From contig SCRE01000005.1 in assembly GCA_004297935.1 (NCBI GenBank), positions 124,001-188,000 on the forward strand: DNA of 64,000 nt. Reading direction: 5' to 3'. The translations under genes were made by a program, and so were the position numbers. Of the stretch, positions 25,526 to 33,390 are shown one piece after another (within the stretch, counting starts at the first letter, position 1; every line of letters starts with the position of its first letter). The DNA is from Microbacteriaceae bacterium. Its GTDB lineage: Bacteria; Actinomycetota; Actinomycetes; Actinomycetales; Microbacteriaceae. The notes under the pieces were generated by a model. That model saw only the letters and a program-made list of their open reading frames with translations. It was not told the origin of the DNA and ran no database searches.

Positions 25526-26580
25526 CGTGCGTCATCCCCGCGCTCGTCGCCACCGCGCCTGTCAAACCACTGCAACTCGTCGACCGTGTCGAGCACACGG
25601 TCGACGCCCGGCAGGTAGAACTTCTCCAGCTTCGGCGGCGGAAACGGGATGTCGAACCCGGTCACCCGGCGCACGGGTGCCGAGAGGTAATGGAAGCAGC
25701 GCTCTGTCACCCGTGCAACGATCTCGGATGCGACGCTCGCGAACCCGGGCGCCTCGGCGACCACGACCGCGCGCCCTGTCGAGCGCACCGCCGCGCAGAC
25801 CAGCTCGTCGTCGAACGGCGTGATCGTGCGGATGTCGATCACCTGCAGGCTGCACCCTTCGGCAGCGGCGGCCTCGGCCGCGGCCAGTGCGACAGGAACG
25901 GACGGTCCATATGCGATCAGCGTCGCATCCGTCCCCTCCCGCGCGATGCGGGCGCGTCCGATCGACGGCAGCGGGGCCGCGACGTCGACCTCGCCGCTTG
26001 TCCAATACAGCTTCTTCGGCTCGAGAAAGACGACCGGATCGGGCGAGGCGATCGCGGCGCGGAGCAGGCCATAGGCATCCTGCGGGTTCGACGGCGACAC
26101 GACGGTGAGCCCCGGCGTGTGCGCGTAGTACGCTTCGGACGAGTCCGAGTGGTGCTCGACCCCGCCGATTCCGCCGCCATACGGAATGCGGATGACCATC
26201 GGCAGCCGCACGGCCCCGCGTGTGCGGTTGCCCATCTTCGCGACATGATCGACGATCTGCTCGAACGCCGGATACGCAAAGGCGTCGAATTGCATCTCGA
26301 CAACAGGGCGCAGCCCGTTCATCGCCATGCCGACTGCCGTGCCGACGATGCCGGCCTCCGCCAGCGGCGTGTCGAAGCAACGCGTCTCGCCGAACCGGGC
26401 GGTCAGCCCGTCGGTGATGCGGAACACGCCGCCGAGCGTGCCGACGTCCTCGCCGAAGACCAGCACGGAGGCGTCCGTCTCCAACGCGTCCGCCAACGCT
26501 CGGTTCAGCGCCTGCGCCATCGTCATCGTGGGCAGCCGCGTCGTCTCCGCTGTGCGGTCGGTGTCATGAAGCAGTGTCAT
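25522..26580 (-). CDS. bkdB: Branched-chain 2-oxoacid dehydrogenase E1 beta subunit
   Basis: A 352-residue transketolase-like beta subunit. 'MTMAQALNRALADALETD', 'VFGEDVGTLGGVFRITDGL', 'DTPLAEAGIVGTAVGMAMNG', 'PYGGGIGGVEHHSDSSEAYY' and 'DIRTITPFDDE' define the family. With the alpha subunit it forms the thiamine-diphosphate-dependent E1 that decarboxylates 2-oxo acids from valine, leucine and isoleucine. Both ends overlap the neighbouring subunit genes by four bases, showing translational coupling. Confidence 0.95.
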   Translation of the reverse strand: MTLLHDTDRTAETTRLPTMTMAQALNRALADALETDASVLVFGEDVGTLGGVFRITDGLTARFGETRCFDTPLAEAGIVGTAVGMAMNGLRPVVEMQFDAFAYPAFEQIVDHVAKMGNRTRGAVRLPMVIRIPYGGGIGGVEHHSDSSEAYYAHTPGLTVVSPSNPQDAYGLLRAAIASPDPVVFLEPKKLYWTSGEVDVAAPLPSIGRARIAREGTDATLIAYGPSVPVALAAAEAAAAEGCSLQVIDIRTITPFDDELVCAAVRSTGRAVVVAEAPGFASVASEIVARVTERCFHYLSAPVRRVTGFDIPFPPPKLEKFYLPGVDRVLDTVDELQWFDRRGGDERGDDAR

Positions 26581-27911
26581 GCCGGATCGCCTCCAATCGG
26601 GGCCCTGTGTTGTTCACGCCGGTCGTGTGCAGGTTCGTCTCGTTGCGGTTCGTCTCCGTGCTGTTCGTCTTCGGCGAGCGCGTCGCGCTCCAGTTCGTCG
26701 GCGAGCATCGCCGCCTGTTCGTTCAGTTGCGGCGTGCGGCTCGCGTAGACGAAATCGAACAGGTCGGAGACGCGCGGCTCGCTCTCGGCGTTCATCGCGT
26801 CGCGCAGGATCGTGGCCACTCGTTCGGCCTGGGCGTGCATTGCGGCGTCGTCGCCGTCGCTCAGCGCGCCGATACTGCCGAGGTAGCTGCGCATCCGGAT
26901 GAGCGGGTCGCGTTCGCGCCAGGGTGCGACCTCGTCGTCGCTGCGATAGCGGGTGGCGTCATCGGCGTTGGTGTGGGACTCGATGCGATACGTGACGGCC
27001 TCGATCAGCGTCGGGCCGCCGTCTGTGCGGGCGGAGGCGACGGCGTCCGTCAGCACGGCGAGCATCGCGGCGAGATCGTTGCCGTCCACGCGCCGGCCGG
27101 GCATGCCGTAGCCGATGGCCTTGTGGGCGAGCGAGGGGGCCGCGGTCTGCCGGGAGAGCGGCACCGAGATGGCGTAGCCGTTGTTCTGCACGAGGAACAC
27201 GACCGGCAGGTGGAAGACCGCGGCGAAGTTGAGCGCCTCGTGAAAGTCGCCCTCGCTGGTGGCGCCGTCACCGCACATCGCCAGAACGACGGTGTCCTCT
27301 CCGCGCAGTTTTGCAGCGTGCGCGAAGCCGACGGCGTGCAACAACTGGGTCGCCAGCGGCGTCGACTGTGTCGCGACGTTGTGCCGGTGGGGGTCGTAAC
27401 CGCCGTGCCAGTCACCGCGCAGCAGCACGAACGCCTCGACAGGGTCGACGCCGCGCGCCAGCACGGCCACGGTGTCACGATAGGTCGGAAACAGCCAGTC
27501 TGTGTCGGCCAGCGAGAGCGCTGCGGCGACCTCGCAGGCCTCTTGGCCGTGCGACGACGGGTACACCGCGAGCCGCCCCTGGCGCACCAGCGCGCTGGCC
27601 TGGTCGTTGACACGGCGGCCGATCACGAGTTGCCGGTAGCCCTCGACCAGGCGCTCGGTGTCGGGCATCGCATACGGTGCGCCCGTCGGGGGCACGTCGA
27701 TACGTGACCCGTCGATACGTGACGCGTCGGTACTGGGCGCGTCGGTGCTGGGCGCATCGGTATGCGGCGCATCGATACGGGGCGCGTCTGCACGCGGCCG
27801 GTTGACGCGGGCTCTGCCGTGCTGGTCGATCAACTGCACTGGTTCCAGGTGGGGAAGCAGTGCAACATCGGTGCGAGGACTGTCCGATTGTGTCGGAACC
27901 GAGTCAGGCAT
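26577..27911 (-). CDS. bkdA: Branched-chain 2-oxoacid dehydrogenase E1 alpha subunit
   Basis: A 444-residue E1 alpha subunit. The thiamine-diphosphate motif 'MCGDGATSEGDFHEALNFAAVF...NN' is present, as are 'FPTYRDTV' and 'EAVTYRIESHTNADD'. The ATG at 27911 has AAGGAGA six bases upstream and is preferred over the TTG at 27944. The N-terminal region before the catalytic domain contains about seven copies of a pentapeptide such as 'RIDAP', 'STDAP' or 'HTDAP' encoded by a 15-bp tandem repeat, which is not typical of the family. It is the first gene of bkdABC and divergent from an Lrp-type regulator. No E3 gene is in the window. Confidence 0.95.
   Translation of the reverse strand: MPDSVPTQSDSPRTDVALLPHLEPVQLIDQHGRARVNRPRADAPRIDAPHTDAPSTDAPSTDASRIDGSRIDVPPTGAPYAMPDTERLVEGYRQLVIGRRVNDQASALVRQGRLAVYPSSHGQEACEVAAALSLADTDWLFPTYRDTVAVLARGVDPVEAFVLLRGDWHGGYDPHRHNVATQSTPLATQLLHAVGFAHAAKLRGEDTVVLAMCGDGATSEGDFHEALNFAAVFHLPVVFLVQNNGYAISVPLSRQTAAPSLAHKAIGYGMPGRRVDGNDLAAMLAVLTDAVASARTDGGPTLIEAVTYRIESHTNADDATRYRSDDEVAPWRERDPLIRMRSYLGSIGALSDGDDAAMHAQAERVATILRDAMNAESEPRVSDLFDFVYASRTPQLNEQAAMLADELERDALAEDEQHGDEPQRDEPAHDRREQHRAPIGGDPA
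27695..27799. repeat. 15-bp tandem repeat in the 5' part of bkdA
   Basis: About seven diverged copies of a 15-bp unit such as cgtcgatacgtgacc or cgtcggtactgggcg encode a pentapeptide repeat in the E1-alpha N-terminal tail. Period 15 keeps the frame, and copies differ by a few bases each. Confidence 0.88.
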
Positions 27912-28017
27912 CCGTTCTCCTTCGAAAGACGTCTCTCCCTTCAAGGATGACTTCCCATGGTTGATGTCGCCAGCTCACTCGATATTGCTAGACATTACGG
28001 CCCCTGCATGAGTTCAA

Positions 28018-28509
28018 GTGGCAGAATGTCCATTGAGTGCTGATTTCGTGCGGGAGGGTTTGGACGCAGTGCCAGAGCCGTTGGACGAGGTGGATCTGCG
28101 CATCGTGACGCAGTTGCGACGCGACGGGCGGGCATCCATCAGCGCGGTGGCGCAGGCCGCGCATATTTCGCGTGCGAATGCCTACGCGCGGGTGGCGAAA
28201 CTGGTGGATGCCGGTGTTATCACCGGATTCACCGCGAAAGTTGACCCGGTGCGGATCGGTAAGGGATCCTCCGCATACGTGACGATGCGGGTAGACCAGG
28301 CGAACTGGCATGAGTTGCGCGATCAGCTGATCGCGATCCCGGAGGTCGAACACGTGGCGTTGGTCGGAGGCGACTTCGACGTGCTGCTGCTCGTGCGAGC
28401 GCGTGACAACGAAGACCTGCGCCGTGTTGTTCTGGAGGAGTTGCAGTCGATCCCTGCGATTCGCGACACCAAGACCGCACTCATCTTCGAGGACCACGAC
28501 ACCCGGTGA
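28018..28509 (+). CDS. Lrp/AsnC-family regulator, probable bkd regulator
   Basis: An Lrp-type protein with an N-terminal helix-turn-helix ('LDEVDLRIVTQLRRDGRASISAVAQ', 'ISRANAYARVAKLVDAGVI') and a C-terminal ligand-binding RAM domain ('AYVTMRV', 'VEHVALVGGDFDVLLLVRA'). It is divergent from bkdABC, the usual arrangement of BkdR, which activates the operon in response to branched-chain amino acids. The GTG at 28069 (preceded by GGGAGG) would give the usual 146 residues; the longer start from the track is kept here. The 106-base divergent gap is relatively AT-rich and probably holds the binding sites. Confidence 0.9.
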   Translation: MAECPLSADFVREGLDAVPEPLDEVDLRIVTQLRRDGRASISAVAQAAHISRANAYARVAKLVDAGVITGFTAKVDPVRIGKGSSAYVTMRVDQANWHELRDQLIAIPEVEHVALVGGDFDVLLLVRARDNEDLRRVVLEELQSIPAIRDTKTALIFEDHDTR

Positions 28510-28560
28510 TCCGCATTGACAGGCCATCGCCCCGTGATGCTTTCGCGCTGGACCGGAAGT

Positions 28561-28614
28561 TTCACGCAAGCGAAGACCGGACGTTCGCGTGATTTTCGTC
28601 CGGTCTTGCGTGAA
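28561..28614. repeat. Inverted repeat downstream of the Lrp gene (family 2-like, possible terminator)
   Basis: The right arm CGTCCGGTCTTGCGTGAA pairs with TTCACGCAAG-cgaag-ACCGGACG on the left, which carries a 5-base insertion. The arms resemble those of the palindromes at 7935 and 53903 (TCACGC..A..CCGGA). The hairpin lies 50 bases after the Lrp stop and could end that transcript. Confidence 0.7.
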
Positions 28615-28627
28615 GGGCAAGCGACCG

Positions 28628-28641
28628 AAGTCCGCACCTCA
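28628..28641. repeat. Left flanking inverted repeat of the MNT/HepT module
   Basis: AAGTCCGCACCTCA here is an exact reverse complement of TGAGGTGCGGACTT at 29591. The two sites bracket the toxin-antitoxin pair. Confidence 0.7.
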
Positions 28642-28665
28642 GCGAGGAAGTGCGGGTCCGCGCCT

Positions 28666-28683
28666 GATACCGTGCACGGTATC
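28666..28683. promoter_or_regulatory. Perfect 18-bp palindrome before the HTH-MNT gene
   Basis: GATACCGTGCACGGTATC is fully self-complementary and ends 8 bases before the ATG at 28692. It is the obvious binding site for the XRE-type domain encoded just downstream, which would make the module autoregulated. Confidence 0.7.
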
Positions 28684-28691
28684 ATTGAGGT

Positions 28692-29159
28692 ATGTTGAGA
28701 CCCGACCCGGGCACGGCCCCGCAACTGCTGCGCGCAGCACGCGAGGACGCGCAGCTGACCCAACGTGAACTCGCTCGGCGTTCCGGGGTGCAGCAGAGCC
28801 ACATCGCCGCCATCGAGTCTGGCACCCGGACGGTTTCCCCGGAACTGCTTGTCCGGTTGCTGCGTGCCGCGGACTACCGGCCCTCGGTCCCGCTGGAACG
28901 CGAGGCCCGGCGCATCCGAAACATCGCTGCCGAACGCGGCATCGGCAACGTCCGCGTATTCGGCTCCGCACTGCACGGCACAGACCGATTCGACAGCGAC
29001 CTGGACCTTCTGGTGGATGTCCCGCCGGGCGCCGCGCCGTTCGCGTTGGCCACCTTCGTCAGCCACGTTCAGGACCTGCTCGGGTTCCCCGTGGACGTGG
29101 TCGTCGATCGGGCGGGCGGGTTCGCCGACCGCATCCGTGCCGAGGCGGTGCCGCTGTGA
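28692..29159 (+). CDS. XRE helix-turn-helix/MNT nucleotidyltransferase fusion, probable antitoxin
   Basis: A 155-residue two-domain protein. Residues about 9-62 form an XRE helix-turn-helix ('LLRAAREDAQLTQRELARRSG', 'QQSHIAAIESGTRTVSPELL'). Residues about 80-150 form a minimal nucleotidyltransferase with the GSx10DxD motif 'GSALHGTDRFDSDLDLLV' (Gly91-Ser92, Asp103, Asp105). In MNT/HEPN systems the MNT protein neutralises its partner, in a known case by AMP-adding it. Here a DNA-binding domain is fused to it, and a perfect palindrome lies just upstream. The gene overlaps the next by GTGA. An antitoxin role is inferred from family and gene order. Confidence 0.85.
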   Translation: MLRPDPGTAPQLLRAAREDAQLTQRELARRSGVQQSHIAAIESGTRTVSPELLVRLLRAADYRPSVPLEREARRIRNIAAERGIGNVRVFGSALHGTDRFDSDLDLLVDVPPGAAPFALATFVSHVQDLLGFPVDVVVDRAGGFADRIRAEAVPL

Positions 29160-29545
29160 CCGAATGGCGCAAGCGGGACCGCCGCAAACCGTCTGGAGGC
29201 GCACAGGCGCACGCATCCGACGAAGAACTGTTCTCCACCGAGCTGGGCAAAATCCTTGGCCGTCTCCGCGGAGTCATCGACTCCGATCGTTCAGCGTTTT
29301 ACGACGGCTCCGAAACATACGATCACGCCAGCCTCGCCGTGATGCGTTTGGCCGCGATGCTCGAGGACTCCAGCCCGTTCACGAACCGCTTCGCCGCGCT
29401 CGACGACGAGGCGCGACGCGGCATCATCACCACCCGGAACATCATCAGCCACGTCGGGTACGCGTCCATGGACGACGAGATATTCTGGCGCACCGTTACC
29501 GTCGACGTTCCCGCCGCGTTGGGGAGCCTCGGCCTGCTCCGTTAG
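29156..29545 (+). CDS. HepT-like (DUF86) HEPN ribonuclease toxin candidate
   Basis: A 129-residue all-alpha protein. 'TTRNIISHVGYASMDDEIFW' holds the HEPN Rx4H signature (Arg94, His99) followed by a tyrosine at 102, one residue later than in the textbook Rx4HxY form. HEPN proteins of this type cleave RNA and are paired with MNT antitoxins. The N-terminal 20 residues are basic and unusual. It overlaps the MNT gene by four bases, so the two are translated together. Toxicity is inferred, not shown by the sequence. Confidence 0.8.
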   Translation: MTEWRKRDRRKPSGGAQAHASDEELFSTELGKILGRLRGVIDSDRSAFYDGSETYDHASLAVMRLAAMLEDSSPFTNRFAALDDEARRGIITTRNIISHVGYASMDDEIFWRTVTVDVPAALGSLGLLR

Positions 29546-29590
29546 TGAGCATGCTCGCGCGCGGCCACTCACCCGCAGCACTGTCCTCCG

Positions 29591-29648
29591 TGAGGTGCGG
29601 ACTTGTCCCGCTCACCCTCGGGACAAAGCGACACAAGTCCGTACCTCA
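29591..29648. repeat. Right flanking inverted repeat/hairpin of the MNT/HepT module
   Basis: TGAGGTGCGGACTTGT pairs with ACAAGTCCGTACCTCA (15 of 16 positions) around an inner TCCCG/CGGGA stem. The left arm is the exact inverse of the repeat at 28628. It lies between the convergent HepT-like gene and ABC permease gene and may also terminate transcription. Confidence 0.75.
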
Positions 29649-29673
29649 ACGGAACGGTGGGGGCTCGCATGCC

Positions 29674-30522
29674 CTACGCGGAGCGCTGGAAGCTGCGGAA
29701 CGCCAGCGTTGCAAGCCACGTCATCACAACGACGAGGGCGGCGAGCAGCCCGAGGTTGGCCAAGACTGCGCCCCAATCCGGCGTGCTCTGCATGGCCTGG
29801 CGGCCCGCCGCCACCGCCCACTGGAACGGGTTGAACCGAGCCACATTCGCCACCCACGCGGGCGAGAGTTTCGTGTTCATGATCGCCGACGACAGGAACA
29901 TCAGCGGCAGCGAGATCAGCTGCGAGACTCCGATCAGGGCTGTCTGCTGTCGCGCGAGCAGGGCGATCGCATTCGAGAACGCGGCGAATACGAAGGTCAG
30001 CAGCACGGCGGCAATCAGCACAATGAGGATGCCGCCGAGTCCGCCGGTGGAGCGGGCACCGGCCAGCCAGGCCACGCCGAGCACGATCAGCGTCTGCAGA
30101 ATCGTTAGCACGGCCTGATGCAGCATCGTCGCGATCACCAGGGAGACGCGTCGGACCGGCGAGGTGAGGAACCGATCCATCACGCCACGATCCATGTCGT
30201 TGATGAAGCTCGTGCCCGCCCAGGCGGAGCCGAACATCGCCATCATCATGACGATGCCGGGGGTCAGGAACTCCAGATAGCTGCCGCCGGCGCCGAACCC
30301 CGGGATGTCGATCACAGACCTGAAAAGTTGGCCGAACAAGAGCAGCCAGATGATCGGCTGGATCAGGTTCATGACCAGGAAGACCGGCATCCGCATGAAC
30401 TCGCGAAGTTGGCGCCCTGTCAGAATGATCGTGTGGGTGAAGAGCGCGCCGGCTCGCGGCTCGCGTGCCGTGCGAGCGGATGCCGGTGGCCAGCTCTGCT
30501 TGGGTGCGGTGATGGTGCTCAT
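29674..30522 (-). CDS. ABC-2 type exporter permease (DrrB-like)
   Basis: A 282-residue membrane protein with about six helices. 'MPVFLVMNLIQPIIWLLLFGQLF', 'DRGVMDRFLTSPVRRVSLV' and 'NPFQWAVAAGRQAM' match ABC-2 permeases of the daunorubicin-resistance type. I chose the ATG at 30522 (MSTITAP); the longer track ORF reads back into the ATPase gene. It overlaps the ATPase gene by four bases and works with it as a drug or lipid exporter. The substrate is unknown. Confidence 0.92.
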   Translation of the reverse strand: MSTITAPKQSWPPASARTAREPRAGALFTHTIILTGRQLREFMRMPVFLVMNLIQPIIWLLLFGQLFRSVIDIPGFGAGGSYLEFLTPGIVMMMAMFGSAWAGTSFINDMDRGVMDRFLTSPVRRVSLVIATMLHQAVLTILQTLIVLGVAWLAGARSTGGLGGILIVLIAAVLLTFVFAAFSNAIALLARQQTALIGVSQLISLPLMFLSSAIMNTKLSPAWVANVARFNPFQWAVAAGRQAMQSTPDWGAVLANLGLLAALVVVMTWLATLAFRSFQRSA

Positions 30523-31547
30523 GCTGCATCCTCCTCGGAATCGCGCGACCGTGCGGTCGCAAATGAGTGCGCGTCCGTGAACGCGTGCCCGGTGTGCTTC
30601 AGATAGACGTCGTCGAGGCTGGGCCTGGCGACGGTGGCGGATGCGACGGAAAGCGCGGCGTCCTCGAGAGCGGCGAGCACGCGGGGCAGAGCCCTCGCGC
30701 CGACGTCGGCACGGGCTCGAACGGTGCTTCCGTTCGTGGTGCCGTCGCGCAAGATCCCGATTTCGGACAGCACGCGGAGCGCAGCGGCCGGGTCGGCATC
30801 CGGCGCGAGTTCGACGATCACGGTGTCGCCGCGCAGCGCGTTCTTCAACTCGTTCGGGGTGCCGTGCGCGACGACACACCCGTGATCGACGATCGCGAGC
30901 GTGTCGGCGAGACGGTCGGCCTCATCCAGGTAGTGGGTGGTGAGCAGAACGGTCATCTGCTCGATCCGTGCCATCGCCTCGAGCTCGATCCACATCTCCG
31001 TGCGCGCCTCCGGGTCGAGCCCGGTGGTCGGCTCGTCGAGGAACAGCACCTGCGGCCGGTGCATCAGACCGATCGCGACATCGAGCTTGCGCGCCATGCC
31101 ACCGGAGTAGGTCTTGACGAGGCGGGCCGCCGCATCCGTCAGCGAGAATCTGTCGAGCAATTCGGATGCCCGCGCTCGCGCCGCGCGCGCAGGCATGCCC
31201 TGAAGGCGCCCGGCGAGAACCAGGTTCTCCGCGCCGGAGGACATCGGGTCGGAGACCGGCTTCTGGGCGACGAATCCGATCGTGCGGCGCACCCGATCCG
31301 GATGCCGCGCCACGTCGATCCCGGCGACGGTAGCGCTACCCGAGTCGGCACGCGACAGCGTTGAGAGGATCTTCACGGTCGTCGACTTGCCGGCACCGTT
31401 CGGGCCGAGCAGACCGAAGATCGTGCCTGGCTCTGCCTCGAAGCTGAGGCCGTCGAGCGCTTTGACGCGTTGTTTGCCTCGGCCGCCCGGGTAGGTTTTG
31501 ATGAGCGAGTCGGCGATGAGCGCCGACCCGGATGTTGTGCGTGCCAT
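30519..31547 (-). CDS. ABC exporter ATP-binding protein (DrrA-like)
   Basis: A 342-residue ATPase. Walker A is 'GLLGPNGAGKSTTVKIL', the signature is 'TYSGGMARKLDVAIGL', Walker B is 'VLFLDEPTTGLDP', and the switch histidine is in 'TTHYLDEAD'. The C-terminal extension after residue 220, with 'RPSLDDVYLKHTGHAF', is typical of DrrA-family ATPases. It is the first gene of the pair with the permease. Confidence 0.94.
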   Translation of the reverse strand: MARTTSGSALIADSLIKTYPGGRGKQRVKALDGLSFEAEPGTIFGLLGPNGAGKSTTVKILSTLSRADSGSATVAGIDVARHPDRVRRTIGFVAQKPVSDPMSSGAENLVLAGRLQGMPARAARARASELLDRFSLTDAAARLVKTYSGGMARKLDVAIGLMHRPQVLFLDEPTTGLDPEARTEMWIELEAMARIEQMTVLLTTHYLDEADRLADTLAIVDHGCVVAHGTPNELKNALRGDTVIVELAPDADPAAALRVLSEIGILRDGTTNGSTVRARADVGARALPRVLAALEDAALSVASATVARPSLDDVYLKHTGHAFTDAHSFATARSRDSEEDAA

Positions 31548-31771
31548 GACTGGCTCCTTCTGTTGTCAGGAGCCTCCGTTCGGTGAAAACATGCGCAACG
31601 ATAAACTGACGATGGGCCTTGAATCAGCTGTTGACGCAGTTCCCGCATGCGGGAGGCTTCAGGGTTTCGGTGGCCCGGATGTTCCAGCATCCGGGCTGCC
31701 GCGTGTTTTGAGTGTTGCAATGATGGTTGTGGCGGTATTTTGCAGAGGGCTCAGGCGGTCATCTCACGAGG

Positions 31772-32875
31772 TCATGGGCGGTCGCCCTTCTCGTCGCCGT
31801 GTACGGGTTCGGGAGCCGATTCGGTTGCCGTTTTGGGTTTTAGGGTGTCGGGATGTTGCGGCGCGGTGCCCGCCTTGTCAGCCCCGTTTTTGTCGGTCCC
31901 GCTTTTGTCGGTCCTGCTTTTGTCAGTGGGAAACAGCATCCGCGCGAGTACGAGGAAGAAGACGACGAGGCCGGCCAGCAGCGCGAGCCACGACCAGACG
32001 AACCCGACCACGATGCTCAGCACGATGAACGCGGCGAACGCGAGCATCCAGATGACGACCGTGTAGATGCCGAATCGCGCAGCCGCAACGGGGTCTTGCG
32101 AGAATCGGTCATCGGCCTGAGCTTGGCGTGCCAGCTCGCGCGCCCAGGGCTTCTTGCGGTTCGTCTGGGTGGCGCCGAGGAAGGCGAACAGTACGATCGC
32201 CGCAACGACTCCGAGCGCCGCGAACACGACCGCCCACACGGCGATCACGCCGAGTGCGATGAGCGCGCCGAGCTCCAGGCCGAAGATCGCAAGGAGCGTC
32301 GCCCAGAAGTATCCGCCTGCCCTGTTGCCGGGAACCGGATGGTTGGTCGTCGTTTCCTGCGTCAGCGAGAGCCCGACCATCCAGGCGACCCCGGTTGCGG
32401 CGATCCCGGCCATCAGGATGATAACCCCCGCGGGCAAGGCGAGCAGGCCGATTGCACCGAGAGTTGCAAGCAGCAGACCGACCGCCGTCGCGATGGCCGC
32501 GATGACGATGCCGACGACGAATGCCGGCTTGGGTCGCACTCGGTAAACCCGATAGGCCTCTTGCATGCGCGCCGAAGCGTGCGTATCTGACGATGTTCGC
32601 GCAGCACTGACGGCACGCTCGCCGATATGCTGACCGGCATCCCGGCGCGCTGTGTCATCGACCTCGGCGATCAACTCGCGGATGTCGCCGAGCTCGTCGA
32701 TCGCGCGCGTCGCCGCAGCCGGCGCATCCGTTCCGCTTGCGATCAGTTCGCTCACACGGGCGGACAGGTTGCTGCGGAGCTCTTCCTTGAGGTCTTGGAG
32801 TTCCAGAGTCATCGTGATCGCGCCGAAGGCCTCGTCGAGGTACCGGTGGATGTTCATGTTGTCGGCGGTGCTCAT
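31772..32875 (-). CDS. Membrane protein with permease-prefix-like N-terminal domain
   Basis: A 367-residue protein. The N-terminal 75 residues ('RYLDEAFGAITMTLELQDLKEELRSNL', 'AATRAIDELGDIRELI') form a helical domain often found after PadR genes. It is followed by about six hydrophobic helices from residue 118 onward. The C-terminal tail carries repeated 'TDKSGTDKNG'-like pentapeptides encoded by a 15-bp tandem repeat. It overlaps the PadR gene by four bases and is probably the regulator's target. Function unknown; related proteins may sense or respond to membrane stress. Confidence 0.8.
   Translation of the reverse strand: MSTADNMNIHRYLDEAFGAITMTLELQDLKEELRSNLSARVSELIASGTDAPAAATRAIDELGDIRELIAEVDDTARRDAGQHIGERAVSAARTSSDTHASARMQEAYRVYRVRPKPAFVVGIVIAAIATAVGLLLATLGAIGLLALPAGVIILMAGIAATGVAWMVGLSLTQETTTNHPVPGNRAGGYFWATLLAIFGLELGALIALGVIAVWAVVFAALGVVAAIVLFAFLGATQTNRKKPWARELARQAQADDRFSQDPVAAARFGIYTVVIWMLAFAAFIVLSIVVGFVWSWLALLAGLVVFFLVLARMLFPTDKSRTDKSGTDKNGADKAGTAPQHPDTLKPKTATESAPEPVHGDEKGDRP
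31878..31930. repeat. 15-bp tandem repeat in the tail of the membrane-protein gene
   Basis: The unit gtcggtcctgctttt is present in about three and a half copies with small changes. It encodes the repeated TDK-x-G residues near the C-terminus of the membrane protein. Confidence 0.8.
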
Positions 32876-33267
32876 CCGAGGTTGCCTTTCAGATTCAGAA
32901 GGGAGTTGATGATGCGCTGGGTGGCGGTCCAGTCCCGCACGTTCTGCGCATAGACGGCGCGACCGGCATCCGTGATGCGGTAGTACTTGCGGCGGCCGCC
33001 CTGGGTCTCGTCGCCCCAGTAGGCCTCGACGAGCCCGTCTTTGGCGAGCCGGCGGAATGTCGCGTAGAGCGTGGCTTCCTTGATTTCATAGTCGCCGCCG
33101 GTGGCATCCCGGATCGTTTTGTAGATCTCGTAGCCGTACTGGTCACAAGCGCGCAGGACGCCGAGCACGATCGTGTCGGTGTGCCCGCGGAGCAGGTCGG
33201 ACGCGAACGGCTCGGATCGTGTCGCTGCCGCCGCGGTCGGCGTCCCGTCACGGGTGTTCGGTGTCAT
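32872..33267 (-). CDS. PadR-family transcriptional regulator
   Basis: A 131-residue winged-helix protein. 'DTIVLGVLRACDQYGYEIYKTI', 'EIKEATLYATFRRLAKDGLVEAYWG' and 'RRKYYRITDAGRAVYAQ' are characteristic of PadR regulators, which usually repress a neighbouring transporter or membrane-protein gene. The ATG at 33267 (MTPNTRD) is preferred; the track start lies within the likely operator. It is translationally coupled to the downstream membrane-protein gene. Confidence 0.92.
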   Translation of the reverse strand: MTPNTRDGTPTAAAATRSEPFASDLLRGHTDTIVLGVLRACDQYGYEIYKTIRDATGGDYEIKEATLYATFRRLAKDGLVEAYWGDETQGGRRKYYRITDAGRAVYAQNVRDWTATQRIINSLLNLKGNLG

Positions 33268-33273
33268 GTAGAG

Positions 33274-33292
33274 TACTGTATCACGCACAGTA
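33274..33292. promoter_or_regulatory. Predicted PadR operator
   Basis: TACTGT-N7-ACAGTA is a perfect inverted repeat ending six bases before the PadR start. Its symmetry and place suggest autoregulation by the PadR protein. The AT-rich sequence that follows probably holds the promoter. Confidence 0.65.
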
Positions 33293-33390
33293 TTGTAACA
33301 TCAACGCTAAAGTACAGGCCAATACCTGAGCCAACACGTGTCGGAACTGTGCGAGCGTATCTGTGACCCCGGGATGCGGCGCGCCCCGCA

